64,000 nt of DNA from Cliona cf. orientalis (GCA_963930775.1 OZ005707.1:5270001-5334000), one strand, 5' to 3'; counted from the stretch's first letter, positions 1-11,035 are shown. Notes: generated by a model not told the origin, from the sequence alone. A program made the numbers and translations.

Positions 1-1445
1 GCAGTTGAGTCCACCGCGAGTGAGTGGAGTTGTAGTCATGGTGATACACAGGAAGGAGAAAGGTACATTAATTTTATAGGCACAATTAATAATAATAATA
101 TGGTAGTGGAAATACTTGACAAGGAGTGAGCGAGCGAAGCGAGCTCACTCCTTAATTACTGCATAATGATAGTATGCATGTGTGGTTGACGACCTTTACC
201 TACAAAATTGTGCGCGCATGCATGAGCAGAAAGCAAGCTAGGGTACATGCACATCTTAACTGATTATGTGACTTTGTCAATCAGCTAGCTAGAGAAATTC
301 GTTAGTTGTCTTGTATTAGTGATGTCAAACATTGGCTGGATTCGCTAAAATTTTTCTCCTCATATTTATATTAGTGACATGGCACAAATGATATGTAAGT
401 TTACACATGCTGTAGATCCAATGGTGAGGCACCCAGACCACTTATAGGGTAAGTTTGGGTGCTGAACATGATGGTTTACATAGTCTCTTCAAAGACAAAT
501 TTTTCTGACTTTGTGCAATGTGGACTTTCAGAACTACCATTACTTGTAATAGACCAATCATGCCATTTTTTGTATTGCTTACTCCGGAGAATGTTGACAT
601 GAATTAACCCAGGATTGAGGCATAAATATGGAATTAATATAGGTCATATACATATCAGAGTGATCAGCTATACCTACTCTACACACTGGAGCAGAGTAAT
701 AATGCTAATGATGAAGTGAATTTTTTGCCCTGACATCCCTACTTGTATCCTCGTCCCCAGGCCCTTTGAGGGCGGTGAGGAGAAAGGGCCTGGTATTCAC
801 TATTTGCACATGCTCCATTACCCTAAAAATCTTAGGGAATCGGATATTGTACACTTTAATCTAAATCTGTCCTGCCATCCTTTTGAAGCAGCTCACTTTA
901 GTCATTGCTGGGATCATACCCATGCTGACATTATGAAAATTAATGTGCAACATCATAGGAGAATCGTGTGGAAGTAGTCAGATATTGGCAGATCTGAGAC
1001 GCAGAGTCACTGAGCAGAAACTTAAATACAACTGTTACGATGTGTTTGGTGATCCAACGAACCGATCGCAGTGGAAGGGTCTCTCAAGCTGTGCTTCTAG
1101 AATCATCACCTCTGAGCAGCATGGAACTACGCCTGAACTGAATGAGTGTTTCTTGGCTGAAAAAGAAGGTGCTATTCTTTTATCATTATAATAAATTATG
1201 ATTTTTATACACACAATTTTTATACTTTCCCAGGTACAGCTGTTCCAATTGGCTCAATTGTGGGAGGTGTGTTGGGTGGAATTGGTGCTCTTGCAGCTGT
1301 TATCATTGTACTGTTGATTTTTCTGCTTTTACTAAGGCACAAGTGTCCCATAAAACGATTTTTATTGAGTAACAGAATTAGTAATAAAGGATTTGTTTCT
1401 ACTGTAACTTACAGTAAATTGTCTGATGAGATAGACTCGGAGTGA
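1..1445 (+). CDS. ADP-ribosyl cyclase A1, 3' part (CD38/CD157 family, type I membrane form)
   Basis: Three exons are visible: 1-62 (cut by the window edge), 959-1168 and 1234-1445, joined in phase 1. The first two encode the C-terminal third of the ADP-ribosyl cyclase fold: the end of the strand after the conserved glutamate, then an ESCG...L...KYNCYDVFGDP stretch matching the family's last disulfide region. The family converts NAD+ to cyclic ADP-ribose and hydrolyses it. The last exon encodes a long hydrophobic segment (GGVLGGIGALAAVIIVLL...) followed by a basic cytosolic tail of about 35 residues ending in DEIDSE, so this is a membrane-anchored form with a tail, unlike its neighbour B1. It is nearly identical to the A2 copy at 12,673-14,229. 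Upstream exons lie outside the window, so this may be the intact A gene. Family call is firm; completeness is unknown. Confidence 0.82.
121..153. repeat. Short perfect hairpin in intron of A1
   Basis: AAGGAGTGAGC is mirrored by GCTCACTCCTT around an 11-base centre. The matching site in A2 (about 12,966-12,999) has one arm mutated (CTTACTCC), so the stem is being lost in unit 2. No function is implied by the sequence. Confidence 0.6.
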
Positions 1446-1585
1446 AATCTACTCATTGCGCATGCGTATAATATTATGCCGCCTGGGGTCGGGCCCCCGT
1501 GGGTTACGACGATACGTAGATCAATCATGTAGGGGTGTATCGATTTGCTGGGAGATCCCTTTTTTTTCAGTTCCAGCTAGCCGCT

Positions 1586-4016
1586 ATGGGCGTATCGAGA
1601 GTGTGTCTTGTGCTACTACTGGTAGGGCTGTCGCTCTGCTCGCCAGCTTTCTCCTACAGTCATCATCTATGGAAGCGCCAGAATGGTGCCATGTGTGATC
1701 CTACTCCAGCCAACCTTCGACAATCCTTTGAAACAAATTGCACTGGGCTGAAGGTGGATAACGCCACCTGCGATCGAGCTTGGATGGCTTTCACTAGGGC
1801 GTTTGCACGCCGAAATCCGACTACAGTTATGGCCAGGTTAGTTTCAGGGGCTGCATGGGTGAAATGGGTGGCTAGCCGCATAATACTGGCAGAGAACCCC
1901 CCAATGTACCCACCCACCTTGCGGATTGCATTGAATAGTTCCGAGCTAGCTAGTACTAAACGGCAGTACATAATTATTTCAGTATCACAAAATGTGACCT
2001 GCAATAAGAAAAGTGCCCATTTGTGGTAGTATGAAACAGCACCAATTTTTATCATGATAATTATGGCCAGTTTGCTTTCTAGTGTATAGAGTCACCAACA
2101 TAGAGCGGATACACCTACAGTACATTAATTATACGTATACAATGTATACTCTATACACACTATTACAATAAGCTACATAATGACAAACACAAAGGGTCCC
2201 TTTTCTCACAGCTGGTCACAAAATTAATGATGTGGATCTGAGTGATTGAGAGGCGAGAGAGAATAAAAAATTATCTTGCTAAAAATTAATCAAAGCGGCT
2301 GTGCTAGGGCAAGCAATTGAGCATCAAAAATCCACATAACTCTACATGCTCAGAGCTTACATGCATGGTCTTCTATAACTTTAGTCACAGTAGTGATATA
2401 ATATTATAATAGGTATTCACAACAGTATACATTTACTGAATTCTCCAATTTCCTAGATGTAGTGTATAAGCATGCCTGTCATGCTGCACATACCGTACTA
2501 CTAGCACATGTGTATATATGAAACATGAATAAATGCTAGTAGCTATTGCAACCACTGTGATGCTATTCAGATGAAGCGTAACAGTTTAATACTGCCGTAC
2601 TATACTGTATGTACTCAGCTATATACATGTGTACTCTAGCTCCCCAGGCTAATTATACAGCCTTGATAATAATAATTGTATATTTTGGTATTGTTGTCAA
2701 TGTATATCTTTCTGGTGCAATTGGCAGTGACTATGATGGCTATTTTGAAGTTCTACCAATAGTAGTTGGGCGCAGTCAAAGCCTGTTCTGGTCTGGTGTT
2801 CTGGAGCTGGTGGGAATGGTGAGCTGTATGTGCTCCAGTGGGGCAAATGTGGTCTCATCTGCAAACACACCATCCTCGGCAATATTCAACGGCATTGGGA
2901 ACATAAACTGGTGTGGTACAACTGATCCTTCATCAAATGGTGAGTCTCAGAATCATATTATACTTAAAATAGATCAGAGTTTCAAGCTTGGTACAGCAGC
3001 TCAAACTAGGTGCATTAACAATTTACGATAATATAGCTCTACATACTCTCATAAATAATATTTGGCATAGCCAGGCCCACTTTCATAGCTGTTTATACAA
3101 GAAGTTGTAACTTGTAATGGGACTAGCTCATCAATCCAAAATGGGTAATGTCACCTCTCTAAATGAATAGAGAGTATTGGCGGGATCTAGAGAGGTACGT
3201 ACCAACAGTGGATGGGGATGAGAAACGTCAGTATAGGGATTCTAATGCTTTTATAAGCAGTGTTCTCAATGCAATGTTGATCTTTTCACTATGTTGATTG
3301 ATATCAGTGTATGAAAAACAGTTAATATTCACGGTACACTGTTTACTTCTGCAGATGGTATCGATACCACTAATCAATGCCCTTGCAGTGTGACTACCGC
3401 CTTCTGGGCCAGCTTCTCCATTAATTTTGCACTGTCAGCTCAAGGGACTGCTTTCTTCTTGGGATATGGAGAGAGAGAAAACGGTGCTTTTCAGACGTCT
3501 TCGTTCTTTTCTCAGCATGAGCTACCAAATTTGAGCCCTCCACGTGTGACAGAGGTCGTCGTCATGGTGGTTACAAACAGGACAGGAGAATCATGTGGAA
3601 ATGGCACCTTGGTGACACTCCAGGAGAGAATATTGGCTAAAAACTTGAAGTTTAGCTGCTATGACATCTTCGGAAATCCAACAGTAACTTCCCAAGTGGC
3701 TGCGCTGTCTGTTTGTGCTTCCAAAATTATCACAGCCACGCAGAATGGTATGTATGGTTTAAGATCAACCAATGTCTTACCATGCAAATATCTATTGATT
3801 TACAAACAGGTACCATACCAGCTCCGGATAATTGCTTTGCTTTGAGAATTACGAGTGGAGTAGGTTAGTGTATATAAAGTCTAGCTTCCCAATGATATTA
3901 TTATTAGCAATGAAATTATCGATTTTTTTTTTACAGGTGTAGCCGTGCCTCAAATATTTGCCCTGATTGGTAGCCTGCTGTTGGTGGTTGCCACTCTGCT
4001 TGTGATCAACAACTGA
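1586..4016 (+). CDS. ADP-ribosyl cyclase B1, GPI-anchored type
   Basis: Five exons (1586-1836, 2728-2939, 3355-3747, 3810-3863, 3937-4016) give an unbroken 329-residue protein. The start is the ATG before a signal peptide (MGVSRVCLVLLLVGLSLCS). Cyclase family marks in order: SLFWSGV (W105), NINWCG (145-147), TAFW (W172) and HELPNL (E210). By recalled alignment these match CD38 W125, the DLTWCG motif, W189 and catalytic E226. Where CD38 has the acidic TLEDT motif this protein has ANT (129-131). The protein ends right after a hydrophobic stretch (GSLLLVVATLLVINN), which is a GPI-attachment signal pattern as in CD157. Cyclic ADP-ribose production at the cell surface is the likely role. It lies 140 bp after A1 on the same strand and is duplicated as B2. 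Confidence 0.88.
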
Positions 4017-4595
4017 TAGTAATTATCACTATTAATTTTTTTCTAGGTGTGCGGGGATGTTTTCTTTTTTTCTATTTAGCTGAAATAGGCTCACTAGTAT
4101 AAACAGTAACTGTATAGAGTCCCTGGCAAGTGTAATTAACTATAGACTCAAGTAGAGGCTGATCATGAATTGTATGCATTATGTATACCTTAGATGATTT
4201 CCACTAAGCTCTAGAGCAGGTGGTATTATTAACCCTCGGCGCATGCGTGCGCCGTAGGGTTACGGTAGTCGTTCTGTGTGTCTGTCTGTCTAGACAGACA
4301 GACAGCTGTCTATCTGTTACCACGCTAGCTGCTACATATCTCGTTTGCGAGTCCATTTTTCGGTGTTGCAAGGTTCCTTATGATGTTCCAAACGTGTGGA
4401 TTTCGCCGAAAACGCTTCGTTCGCCAGTTAATTTTCGCGTCATTTGCTGATTCTAAGCTTCTTGACTTTAAATAGAATATTATGTGTCATGCGCTATATA
4501 CGGTAAGTTTCCTCAGTGCATGCGCAGTAGTAGCGAGTCCAAAGAATAACCCGCAAAAATGCGTCGCTTGTTTTCACGCGTTATACTCGATCTAA

Positions 4596-4840
4596 GGCCA
4601 TATAAAATAACTTACTTGATTCTCATCCACCTTTTTCCAAAAAATAGGGGCGGGAGGAGGCATTTTATTTTTATTTTTTACTCATCAGGACACTAGAAAG
4701 AGCAGTATCTGGAGCATATTTTCGAGATATTTGGTAAAGGGTCGCTACTGCGCACGCGCGATAGCAATAAAATTCATAGAGGCGGCCTGTAAAAATTGGG
4801 ACGGGCGGGGATGAGAATCAAGTAAGTTATTTTATATGGC
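4596..4840. mobile_element. PIF/Harbinger-like MITE
   Basis: The inverted repeats begin GGCCATATAAAATAAC and continue into CTTACTTGATTCTCATCC, mirrored at 4807-4840. The element is flanked on both sides by TAA, the 3 bp target duplication typical of PIF/Harbinger elements. There is no coding capacity. Confidence 0.75.
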
Positions 4841-5287
4841 CTAAACGCGGCACCATAAAAGTGACATTACAAATTTTCACGCCCACAAGCCAATTCTCGA
4901 CCGTTTTCCATGCTTCGCACGTCAATCGGCAGCTCTTTTGCTGTACTTTCTGGATTTGATAGTAAGAAACATCAATACATAATTTTTCTGGCATTTATTT
5001 CCGCGGTTTCTGCCTAGGTTTGTGAGTATTCATTACCTCCAAAACTTTTAGTGGTCCTTACTGTGACATAGGCCTATAGGTTTTTTCTAGTGCTGATTTC
5101 AATAATATGCATCATTGCAATTAAGTCATTGATGGCCACTTTTTTGTGGAATAGGCCTATACTTTTTAGGTAATTTCATTCAGATTAATTTTAGTGATAT
5201 AGAAATAGTTAGGCTGATGGCACATTTAGGGGAGTACTGAAATGACGTCATCATATGTATAATATTAATATGTATGTACATGACATT

Positions 5288-6033
5288 GTATATGTAGTGC
5301 ACGTGCACAGGCAGTGATACTAAGACAGTGGGACAGTATGACAGTGAGACACTAAGACAGTTTGACAGTAAGACAGTGGGACAATAAGACAGAGGGACAG
5401 TATGACATGTAAAGTGCGACAGTAAGACAGTGGGACACTAAGACAGTGGGACAGTATGACAGTGCGACAGTAAGACAGTGGGACAGTATGAGTGTATGAT
5501 AGTGGGACACTAAGACAGTGGGACAGTAAGACAGTGGGACACTAAGACAGTGGGACAGTAAGACAGTGGGACACTAAGACAGTGGGACACTAAGACAGTG
5601 GGACAGTATGACAGTGGGACAGTGCGACAGTAAGACAGTGGGACAGTATGAGTGTATGATAGTGGGACACTAAGACAGTGGGACAGTAAGACAGTGGGAC
5701 ACTAAGATATATAGTGGGACAGTATGACAGTGAGACAGTAGCTAAGACCGGGACAGTAGCTATGCATAAGACAGTTGGACAGTATGACATGCTGTCCCAC
5801 AGGCTGTCATTGTAATAGCCCTACTGTCCCACTGTCTTAGTGTCTCACTGTCATACTGTCCCACTGTCTTACTGTCCCTCTGTCTTATTGTCCCACTGTC
5901 ATACTGTCCCACTGTCCACTGTCTTACTGTCCCTCTGTCTTATTGTCCCACTGTCTTACTGTCAAACTGTCTTGGTGTCTCACTGTCATACTGTCCCACT
6001 GTCTTAGTATCACTGCCTGTGCACTACATATAC
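5288..6033. repeat. Foldback element with minisatellite arms
   Basis: The left arm (to about 5790) is an array of a 10-20 bp unit of the type GACAGTGGGACACTAA; the right arm (about 5790-6015) is the same array in reverse complement. Both outer ends carry the same unique sequence (GTATATGTAGTGCAC, then CAGGCAGTGATACTAAGACA, mirrored at 6002-6033). The whole 746 bp could fold into one long hairpin. Foldback transposons with tandem-repeat arms are the closest known class. Confidence 0.8.
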
Positions 6034-6050
6034 ATGTACATAGCTACATA

Positions 6051-7085
6051 TTTATTTATTTATTTATTTATTTATAACAATTTCTGTACAATGAATGACA
6101 GAGATTAACGTGAGTAGCTGAAGTTGTAGCTAATACAGGCACGCAACCAGATATAGTATGAGGTAGATAAACAGGTATAATAAGACTAATGAGTTTATGA
6201 TAAATGAGATTTAAAACAGGGAAGGGAAGGTGAAGATAGCACATAGTGTGGTAGGGAATTCCACTGAGCAATAGTCCCAGGAAAGAAAGAATGCTGGAAT
6301 TGAGCTGTCCTGCAGTGAATGTCTTGCAGTTGCTGGACGTGAGAATGCCTGCTACTGTACCGGATGACCTTAAAATGGAGAGGAGGATCCGGATAAACAA
6401 TCTTATTGTTGACCAACTTGAACAAGTGCCAGAGACTAGCATTAGTACGCCTGGCCGAAAGAGGGGGAACATTACTTTGATTGTAGAGTTTGTCATGGCT
6501 AGCTGACCAGTTCTTTAAACAAACTCTTAAAGCAAATCTTTGAACCTTTTCCAATGCCTCAATATCACAGACTAGATAGGGGTTCCATACAACAGAGCAG
6601 TATTCTAGATGAGGTCGAATAAATGATTTATAAAATTGCAGCAGGGTGGACGATGCAGCATGCTTATAGAAGCGTCGGTATAGTAACCCTATTAGACGCC
6701 TTGCTTTATTGCAGAGACTGGTGACATGTGCAGACTAGGACAGGTCAGAATTAATCTGGATGCCTAGGTACTTTACATTGTTGACAAGCACCAAAGGAGA
6801 ATTATTGACTAAGATAGGAGGGGGGTGAAGTCTCAAACTGCGTTTCCTCGATATGACCATGTAGCAACACTTAGCTGGTTGTAGAGAAAGAAGAGAATTC
6901 GCAACCCAATTCACTATTGCAGTGACATCGCTTTGTAGGATGGTGTAGTCCTCTATACAGGAGACCGGTCTATATAGAGCAATGTCATCTGCAAATAGAG
7001 ACATTGTACTTCCAGGGGAGATCTGGTAGGTAACTTCATTGATGAATAATAAACCAGAAGAGCAGTCTCTGAGACTGTAAATTTC
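6051..7085 (-). mobile_element. LINE retrotransposon 3' fragment (reverse transcriptase C-terminal end)
   Basis: On the minus strand a frame begins near 7085 with GLLFINEV, then LFADDIALYR (6970-7000), the reverse transcriptase catalytic FADD motif. It continues through the thumb region (YLGIQINSDLS) and the typical late motif RPHLEYC to FFPGTIAQWNSLP near the end, stopping at 6195. One in-frame TAG at 6735-6737 interrupts the frame where related elements usually have tryptophan. The 3' end is an AATA-type simple repeat (6051-6077). The copy is truncated at its 5' end and dead. It fits the Jockey/CR1 group of non-LTR elements. Confidence 0.85.
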
Positions 7086-7792
7086 GAAAAATTTCCTGGG
7101 GAAGCATGCCCCCAGACTCCCCTAGTTCAGGCGTGCTTATGCGGCACGCCACTATCCAGCATGACGCATTACCTGACCACATTAAAATTGCTTCCTCCGG
7201 CCCTGAAAGGGTATGTACGGTTAGCTATACTTGTAGATCCAACAAGATGACTAGTTCATCACTGATTGGAGCACCGTGGCAGCAGCTCAGTGGGTGTGAC
7301 AGTCATCTGCTTGCATAATTATTATGGTCATTGTCCTCAAGGACTCCTGGAGGCTGGAAGCTGACTTGATGCATGTAGGCACTGCCATGAGTGTGGAATT
7401 CGATACAACACATCAAAGTTGTTGCTGCTGTGAGCCATTAAACCTTGAACAACACATTAGCCTCACCCCCATGCAGCCCTCATGCAGTTGGTTCTTTACC
7501 CTTTTCTACGTGTAACATTGAAACTGGGCAAAGGGAAGCTACTATAACATTTTATTGTCATCGCCTGCTTGTGCAGCTAATGCCATGCAACGCGCCGAGG
7601 GTTTTGTGCTCTAGAGAGCTCTAGACTAAGTTACCATGGTATAATACCAGTGCTCCACCATACAGGCACTGTACACTGATTAAATCATAATATTATTGTG
7701 GGCTTGGGTAGCTCTGTTTTGTTAGTTTTTGAACATGACTTGACTATGGATGCTCTACTCTCAGTGACATTAGATGTTGCTACCATAGTAAC

Positions 7793-7907
7793 ATACACAC
7801 CCAGAAATTTACGATCCTGTCCCAATACATATCATATTATGGTAGCTACAGGGTCGTTTTAATACCATTTTCGATCCCGATTTGAGAATCGATTTCTGGG
7901 TGTGTAT
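7793..7907. mobile_element. Short inverted-repeat element shared by both units
   Basis: ATACACACCCAGAAAT at the left is mirrored by ATTTCTGGGTGTGTAT at the right. The same element, with the same flanks, is at 19,027-19,147 in unit 2, so it was present before the segmental duplication. Confidence 0.65.
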
Positions 7908-9047
7908 TACCAAAGACAGCAGGGGCGGATTGCATGCTTAAGCACCCCCCTCCAGCCAAGACAACATACAGGCTTCTATAGACATAGCTAGCTCCAGCGC
8001 CCCCTTCTAGCCAAAAAACCCTCGATCTGACATACACATGTAAATTTACACTGTAGCTATGATAAACCTGTCTGTAGGGACAAAAACTCGAGTTCCACTG
8101 GTTTCTCCACATTTTCTGGTTGCAGTTGCTTCACTTTGCGGCAATTAAGTGGGTGTGTTTTCGTAATAAATGGGGCATGGCCAAAATTTTCGCGCGCGCG
8201 TGCAATGTCATAGCTAATTATGAAGTTATAGTTTCATCATAAACATCAGCGATTAGTAACAATTATCAATATCAAGATTAATTTTAGTCTAGTTATAAAG
8301 TGGTTGTTCCCATGCCCGATCCCATGCCAGCAGTAGTGGTCGGCGCCGGCGGCCGCAGCCTCTTCACATCATTTGGGTTTGCACTGTAAGTAGGCAAGAA
8401 AGGTATGGGGGGTGGATAGTGTCAAAAGTATAGTCACTGTTTTGGAGGAGGGTGACTTCACTGAGGAGGGGGGTGGTTTCAACTGGAGGGGGTGCTTTTC
8501 AGTTGGAGGATACCACTATTTGTGGAGGAGGGGTGCGTTTTGATCTCGAGGGAGGGGGTCTAGCTCATCTGGAGTAGGGGTCATAGTTCGCTGGAGGAGG
8601 GGTGCGTTTTGATCTCGAGGATGGGGTCTAGCTCATCTGGAGTAGGGGGTAATACTTCGCTGGAGGAGGGGTGCATTTTGATCGCGAGGAGGGGATCATA
8701 CTTTCGCTGGACAAGGGGTACATTTTGATCTCGAGGGGTCTGCTACCTCCACTGGAGGAGGGGCATATTTGAAGCAATGGAATGGAGCTAGCAGTTGCCG
8801 ATAGATGCCGTTTGTGTCTATTATAATTATGTGGGTGTGGCACATTTCGCGCATGCGCATAAAAATCTTCGCGTCATGTGGCATGGCCTGTGTGCTTTGA
8901 ATTTGGACGTGGCTATAGATTAGTCTCGCAAGCCACACCCCAGAACCTTTGTACGACAGGAGACACCACCAGCACATTTATAGTAGTCCAAAACAACTCA
9001 TTTCCAAGCGACTTGCTTCCCAGCACACGTTCCGCACCATCATGGTA

Positions 9048-9445
9048 CAGTCCAACCTCGATTATCCGAACCTCGATTATCCGAACCCTCGATTATCCGA
9101 ACTCGAGATCCGAAGAAAATGCAGGGTCAAAGTACACATTGTGACCACGTGACCCAATTGCGCATGCGCAGTAAACCTACGTCGTGTAGTTGCCACGCGA
9201 GAACCAGCTGCTGCGCTGCTATTAAATCTAGTTCTAACACTCAAAGAAGTAAAAGAAACGCAAGGTAAGTGTTCTATCAATCGAGGATGAGATTAAAATC
9301 GTCGAAATGCTCGATAAATCTGTCATATGTACGTTTTTACATGCATGATCGACTTTGTGGGTGTGGCTTGGGCGTGGTCATCGTTATCCGAACGGTTCGA
9401 GATTTCCCCTTGGCCAAAGGGGTTCGGATAATCGAGGTTGGACTG
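9048..9445. mobile_element. pogo/Tigger-like MITE
   Basis: The inverted termini CAGTCCAACCTCGATTATC / GATAATCGAGGTTGGACTG are flanked by TA on both sides, the mariner-superfamily target site. The left terminus contains three near-copies of CTCGATTATCCGAAC in tandem. Nested in the 8403-9971 foldback element. Confidence 0.8.
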
Positions 9446-9873
9446 TACCAGCACATAGCGCGAAGACTAAAATAATGTTAACAGATTTGCGCATGCGTAA
9501 AAATGTGCCACACCCACAATATTCTGTTCGGTAGTCGGCTCCTCGCATCCTCGTCCAACCAGAGTATCACCCCCTAGAGCCCTCCTTGACATCAAAATAC
9601 ACCCCTCCTTGATCCTCCAGCAAAAGTGTGTGACCCCCCCCCCCCCCCCCCCCCCCCACTCCAGGTGATGTAGACCCCCTCCTCGAGATCAAATGCACCC
9701 CTCCCCAGCGAAGTATGACCCCCCACTCCGGATGCGCTAGACCCCCTCCTCGAGATCAAAACGCACTCCTCCACAAAAACTGGTATCCTCCAACAGAAAA
9801 GTACCCCCTCCAGTAGCCTCGTACCCAGGCCCGGAACGAGGCTACCCCTCCAGTTGAAACCACCCCCCTCCTT

Positions 9874-9901
9874 AGTCTCGCGGCGCCGGCGCCGCGAGAC
9901 T
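9874..9901. repeat. Perfect 28 bp GC-rich palindrome
   Basis: The site reads AGTCTCGCGGCGCC then its exact mirror with no spacer, inside the right arm of the foldback insertion. AGTCTCGC also begins the MULE-like element at 14,647, so this may be two abutting element ends. Confidence 0.6.
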
Positions 9902-10325
9902 ACCCCCTCCTCAGAGAAGTCACCCTCCTCCAAAACACTGACTGTACTTTTGACACTATCCACCCCCCATAAAGAAAGAGCTAGTGAAGTAGAAGAAGCA
10001 GATAGTGTATAAGTTGTGAGATTCTACATACACGAATACGAATACCTTGCCCCAAAAGCCGTTACACAGTACTACAGTGGAGTATAGGATAACATCTCTC
10101 TTTCCCTTTCTAGGTCTTGCACATGGTAACACCATGATAATAATATTATTCGCTGTGGCTAGAGTGCCGGGAACGGCACCCAAAATATAAGGCTTAAAGA
10201 GCCGGCACAACTCACGTGATCTATAGATCCCAGCCCCCTTCGGGGGCTGGGATCTATAGGTAGCTAATAATAATAAGAACAAGCTATTACTGACCGATAC
10301 ACGGCAAGTGAGACTAGTAGCGGGG

Positions 10326-10432
10326 GGATTGGGTTTAGGTAGTCGGTTGTTGACGAAGGGTTTGGGTTTCGGTGATCGGTTGTTGACAAGCTCGAGGGGT
10401 TTGGGTTTCGGTGATCGGTTGTTGACTAGGGT
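10326..10432. repeat. Minisatellite, about 3 copies
   Basis: A unit of roughly 30 bp ending in GATCGGTTGTTGAC and containing GGGTTTGGGTTTCGG is repeated three times with small changes. Confidence 0.75.
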
Positions 10433-10484
10433 TAGTATTATGGGTTTAAGGTGTATAAATTTGGCAAAAAACGGTAGCCGGCAG

Positions 10485-10580
10485 CGGCGAGCCGGGTGGC
10501 CGAGTGGACTGGGGTCTGGGCTGGTAGAGCAGTGATCATGGGTTCGAATCCCGCTTGGGGTATGAACTTTTTTTTTTTTT
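10485..10580 (+). mobile_element. tRNA-derived SINE head (Pol III promoter-like)
   Basis: An A-box-like TGGCCGAGTGG (10,497-10,507) is followed 34 bases later by a perfect B-box GGTTCGAATCC (10,541-10,551) and then a run of 13 T (10,568-10,580), a Pol III stop. The GGCCGAGTGG form points to a Ser/Leu tRNA ancestor. The acceptor stem does not pair, so it is not a working tRNA gene. Confidence 0.72.
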
Positions 10581-10712
10581 CCTACTCTCGAAAATTTTCT
10601 AAGTTTTTTGGCGGGAACTAGAACCGGCACTCCAACGAGAATATTTCCGGTACCGTTCCCGGCACTCTGGCCACAGCGAATATTATTAGGCCACTATTTG
10701 TTGAATAGTATA

Positions 10713-11035
10713 TAGTTTCTCATCAGGGACTTTCCCAGAATTGTATGCGGGCGGGCGGTACATTACCATTATGCCATTATTTAATTACATTAGTGCATTC
10801 CAGGAAATGTGCTATGTAAACACTTCTTGATCCTTAAAATAACAAAATGTACACACAAAGAAGCAATACTAGTATGGTCATCATTGTATCAAGCTAGACC
10901 CCTTTTTCGCCCGACGACCTTTACCCACTCTATCCACACGCGAGGCAGATGTGCGCATGCGTAGTAGCATATAATGGCATAATGACGAGATTGAAGCGGG
11001 GGCAAAATTCCATGCGGGCGGGGGATGAGAAACTA
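10713..11035. mobile_element. MITE with TAGTTTCTCATC ends
   Basis: TAGTTTCTCATC is mirrored by GATGAGAAACTA. The interior has GCGGGCGG blocks. A relative is at 56,524-56,724. Confidence 0.6.

Larger units (their letters stand above)
4205..7630. mobile_element. Composite 3.4 kb insertion specific to unit 1
   Basis: Unit 2 reads straight from the GCTCTAGAGCAGGTGG block (about 18,818-18,834) to the ATACCAGTGCT block (about 18,874), but unit 1 has about 3.4 kb between them. The ends carry related inverted repeats: CTCTAGAGC...AACCCTCGGCGC on the left and GCGCCGAGGGTTTTGTGCTCTAGAG on the right. These resemble the ends of the elements at 28,053-28,470 and 34,239-34,489. The insert holds a Harbinger-like MITE, a foldback minisatellite and a LINE fragment, so it grew by nested insertion. 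No transposase was found. Confidence 0.65.
8403..9971. mobile_element. Foldback GC-rich insertion with 7 bp target duplication
   Basis: The terminal repeats run from TATGGGGGGTGGATAGTG through a stretch rich in GGAGGGG, and are mirrored at the right end (about 9840-9971). AAGAAAG occurs on both sides (8396-8402 and 9972-9978). Unit 2 has a single AAGAAAG at 19,549-19,555 with the same flanking sequence, which is the empty site. The arms contain repeats of a TTTTGATCTCGAGG unit. A pogo-like MITE (9048-9445) is nested inside. No gene is seen. Confidence 0.82.
10149..10682. mobile_element. Inverted-repeat element carrying a SINE and a minisatellite
   Basis: CGCTGTGGCTAGAGTGCCGG (10,151-10,170) is mirrored by GGCACTCTGGCCACAGCG (about 10,661-10,678). 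Unit 2 lacks it at the corresponding ATAATAATATTATT site (about 19,712-19,728). It contains a 36 bp hairpin (10,221-10,256), a three-copy minisatellite (10,326-10,432) and a tRNA-derived SINE head. Confidence 0.68.

Noticed and set aside
5318-6015. CRISPR array
   Set aside because: Regular short repeats, but no unique spacers of constant length; repeats invert halfway, and the genome is eukaryotic.
6068-6496. 142-codon minus-strand frame overlapping the LINE 3' end
   Set aside because: It is the shifted frame of the LINE coding region running into its 3' untranslated part.
9592-9963. Glycine-rich minus-strand open frame of 123 codons
   Set aside because: Low-complexity translation of the repeat arm of the foldback insertion; no start context, splice sites or domain.
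10485-10580. Functional tRNA gene
   Set aside because: A and B boxes are good, but acceptor arms do not pair and the T-run follows a non-tRNA 3' end.
9956-10630. 224-codon minus-strand open frame containing SGIRTHDHCSTSPDPSPLGHPA
   Set aside because: This peptide pattern is the well-known spurious translation of tRNA-derived SINE heads; the frame crosses a SINE, a minisatellite and an element end.
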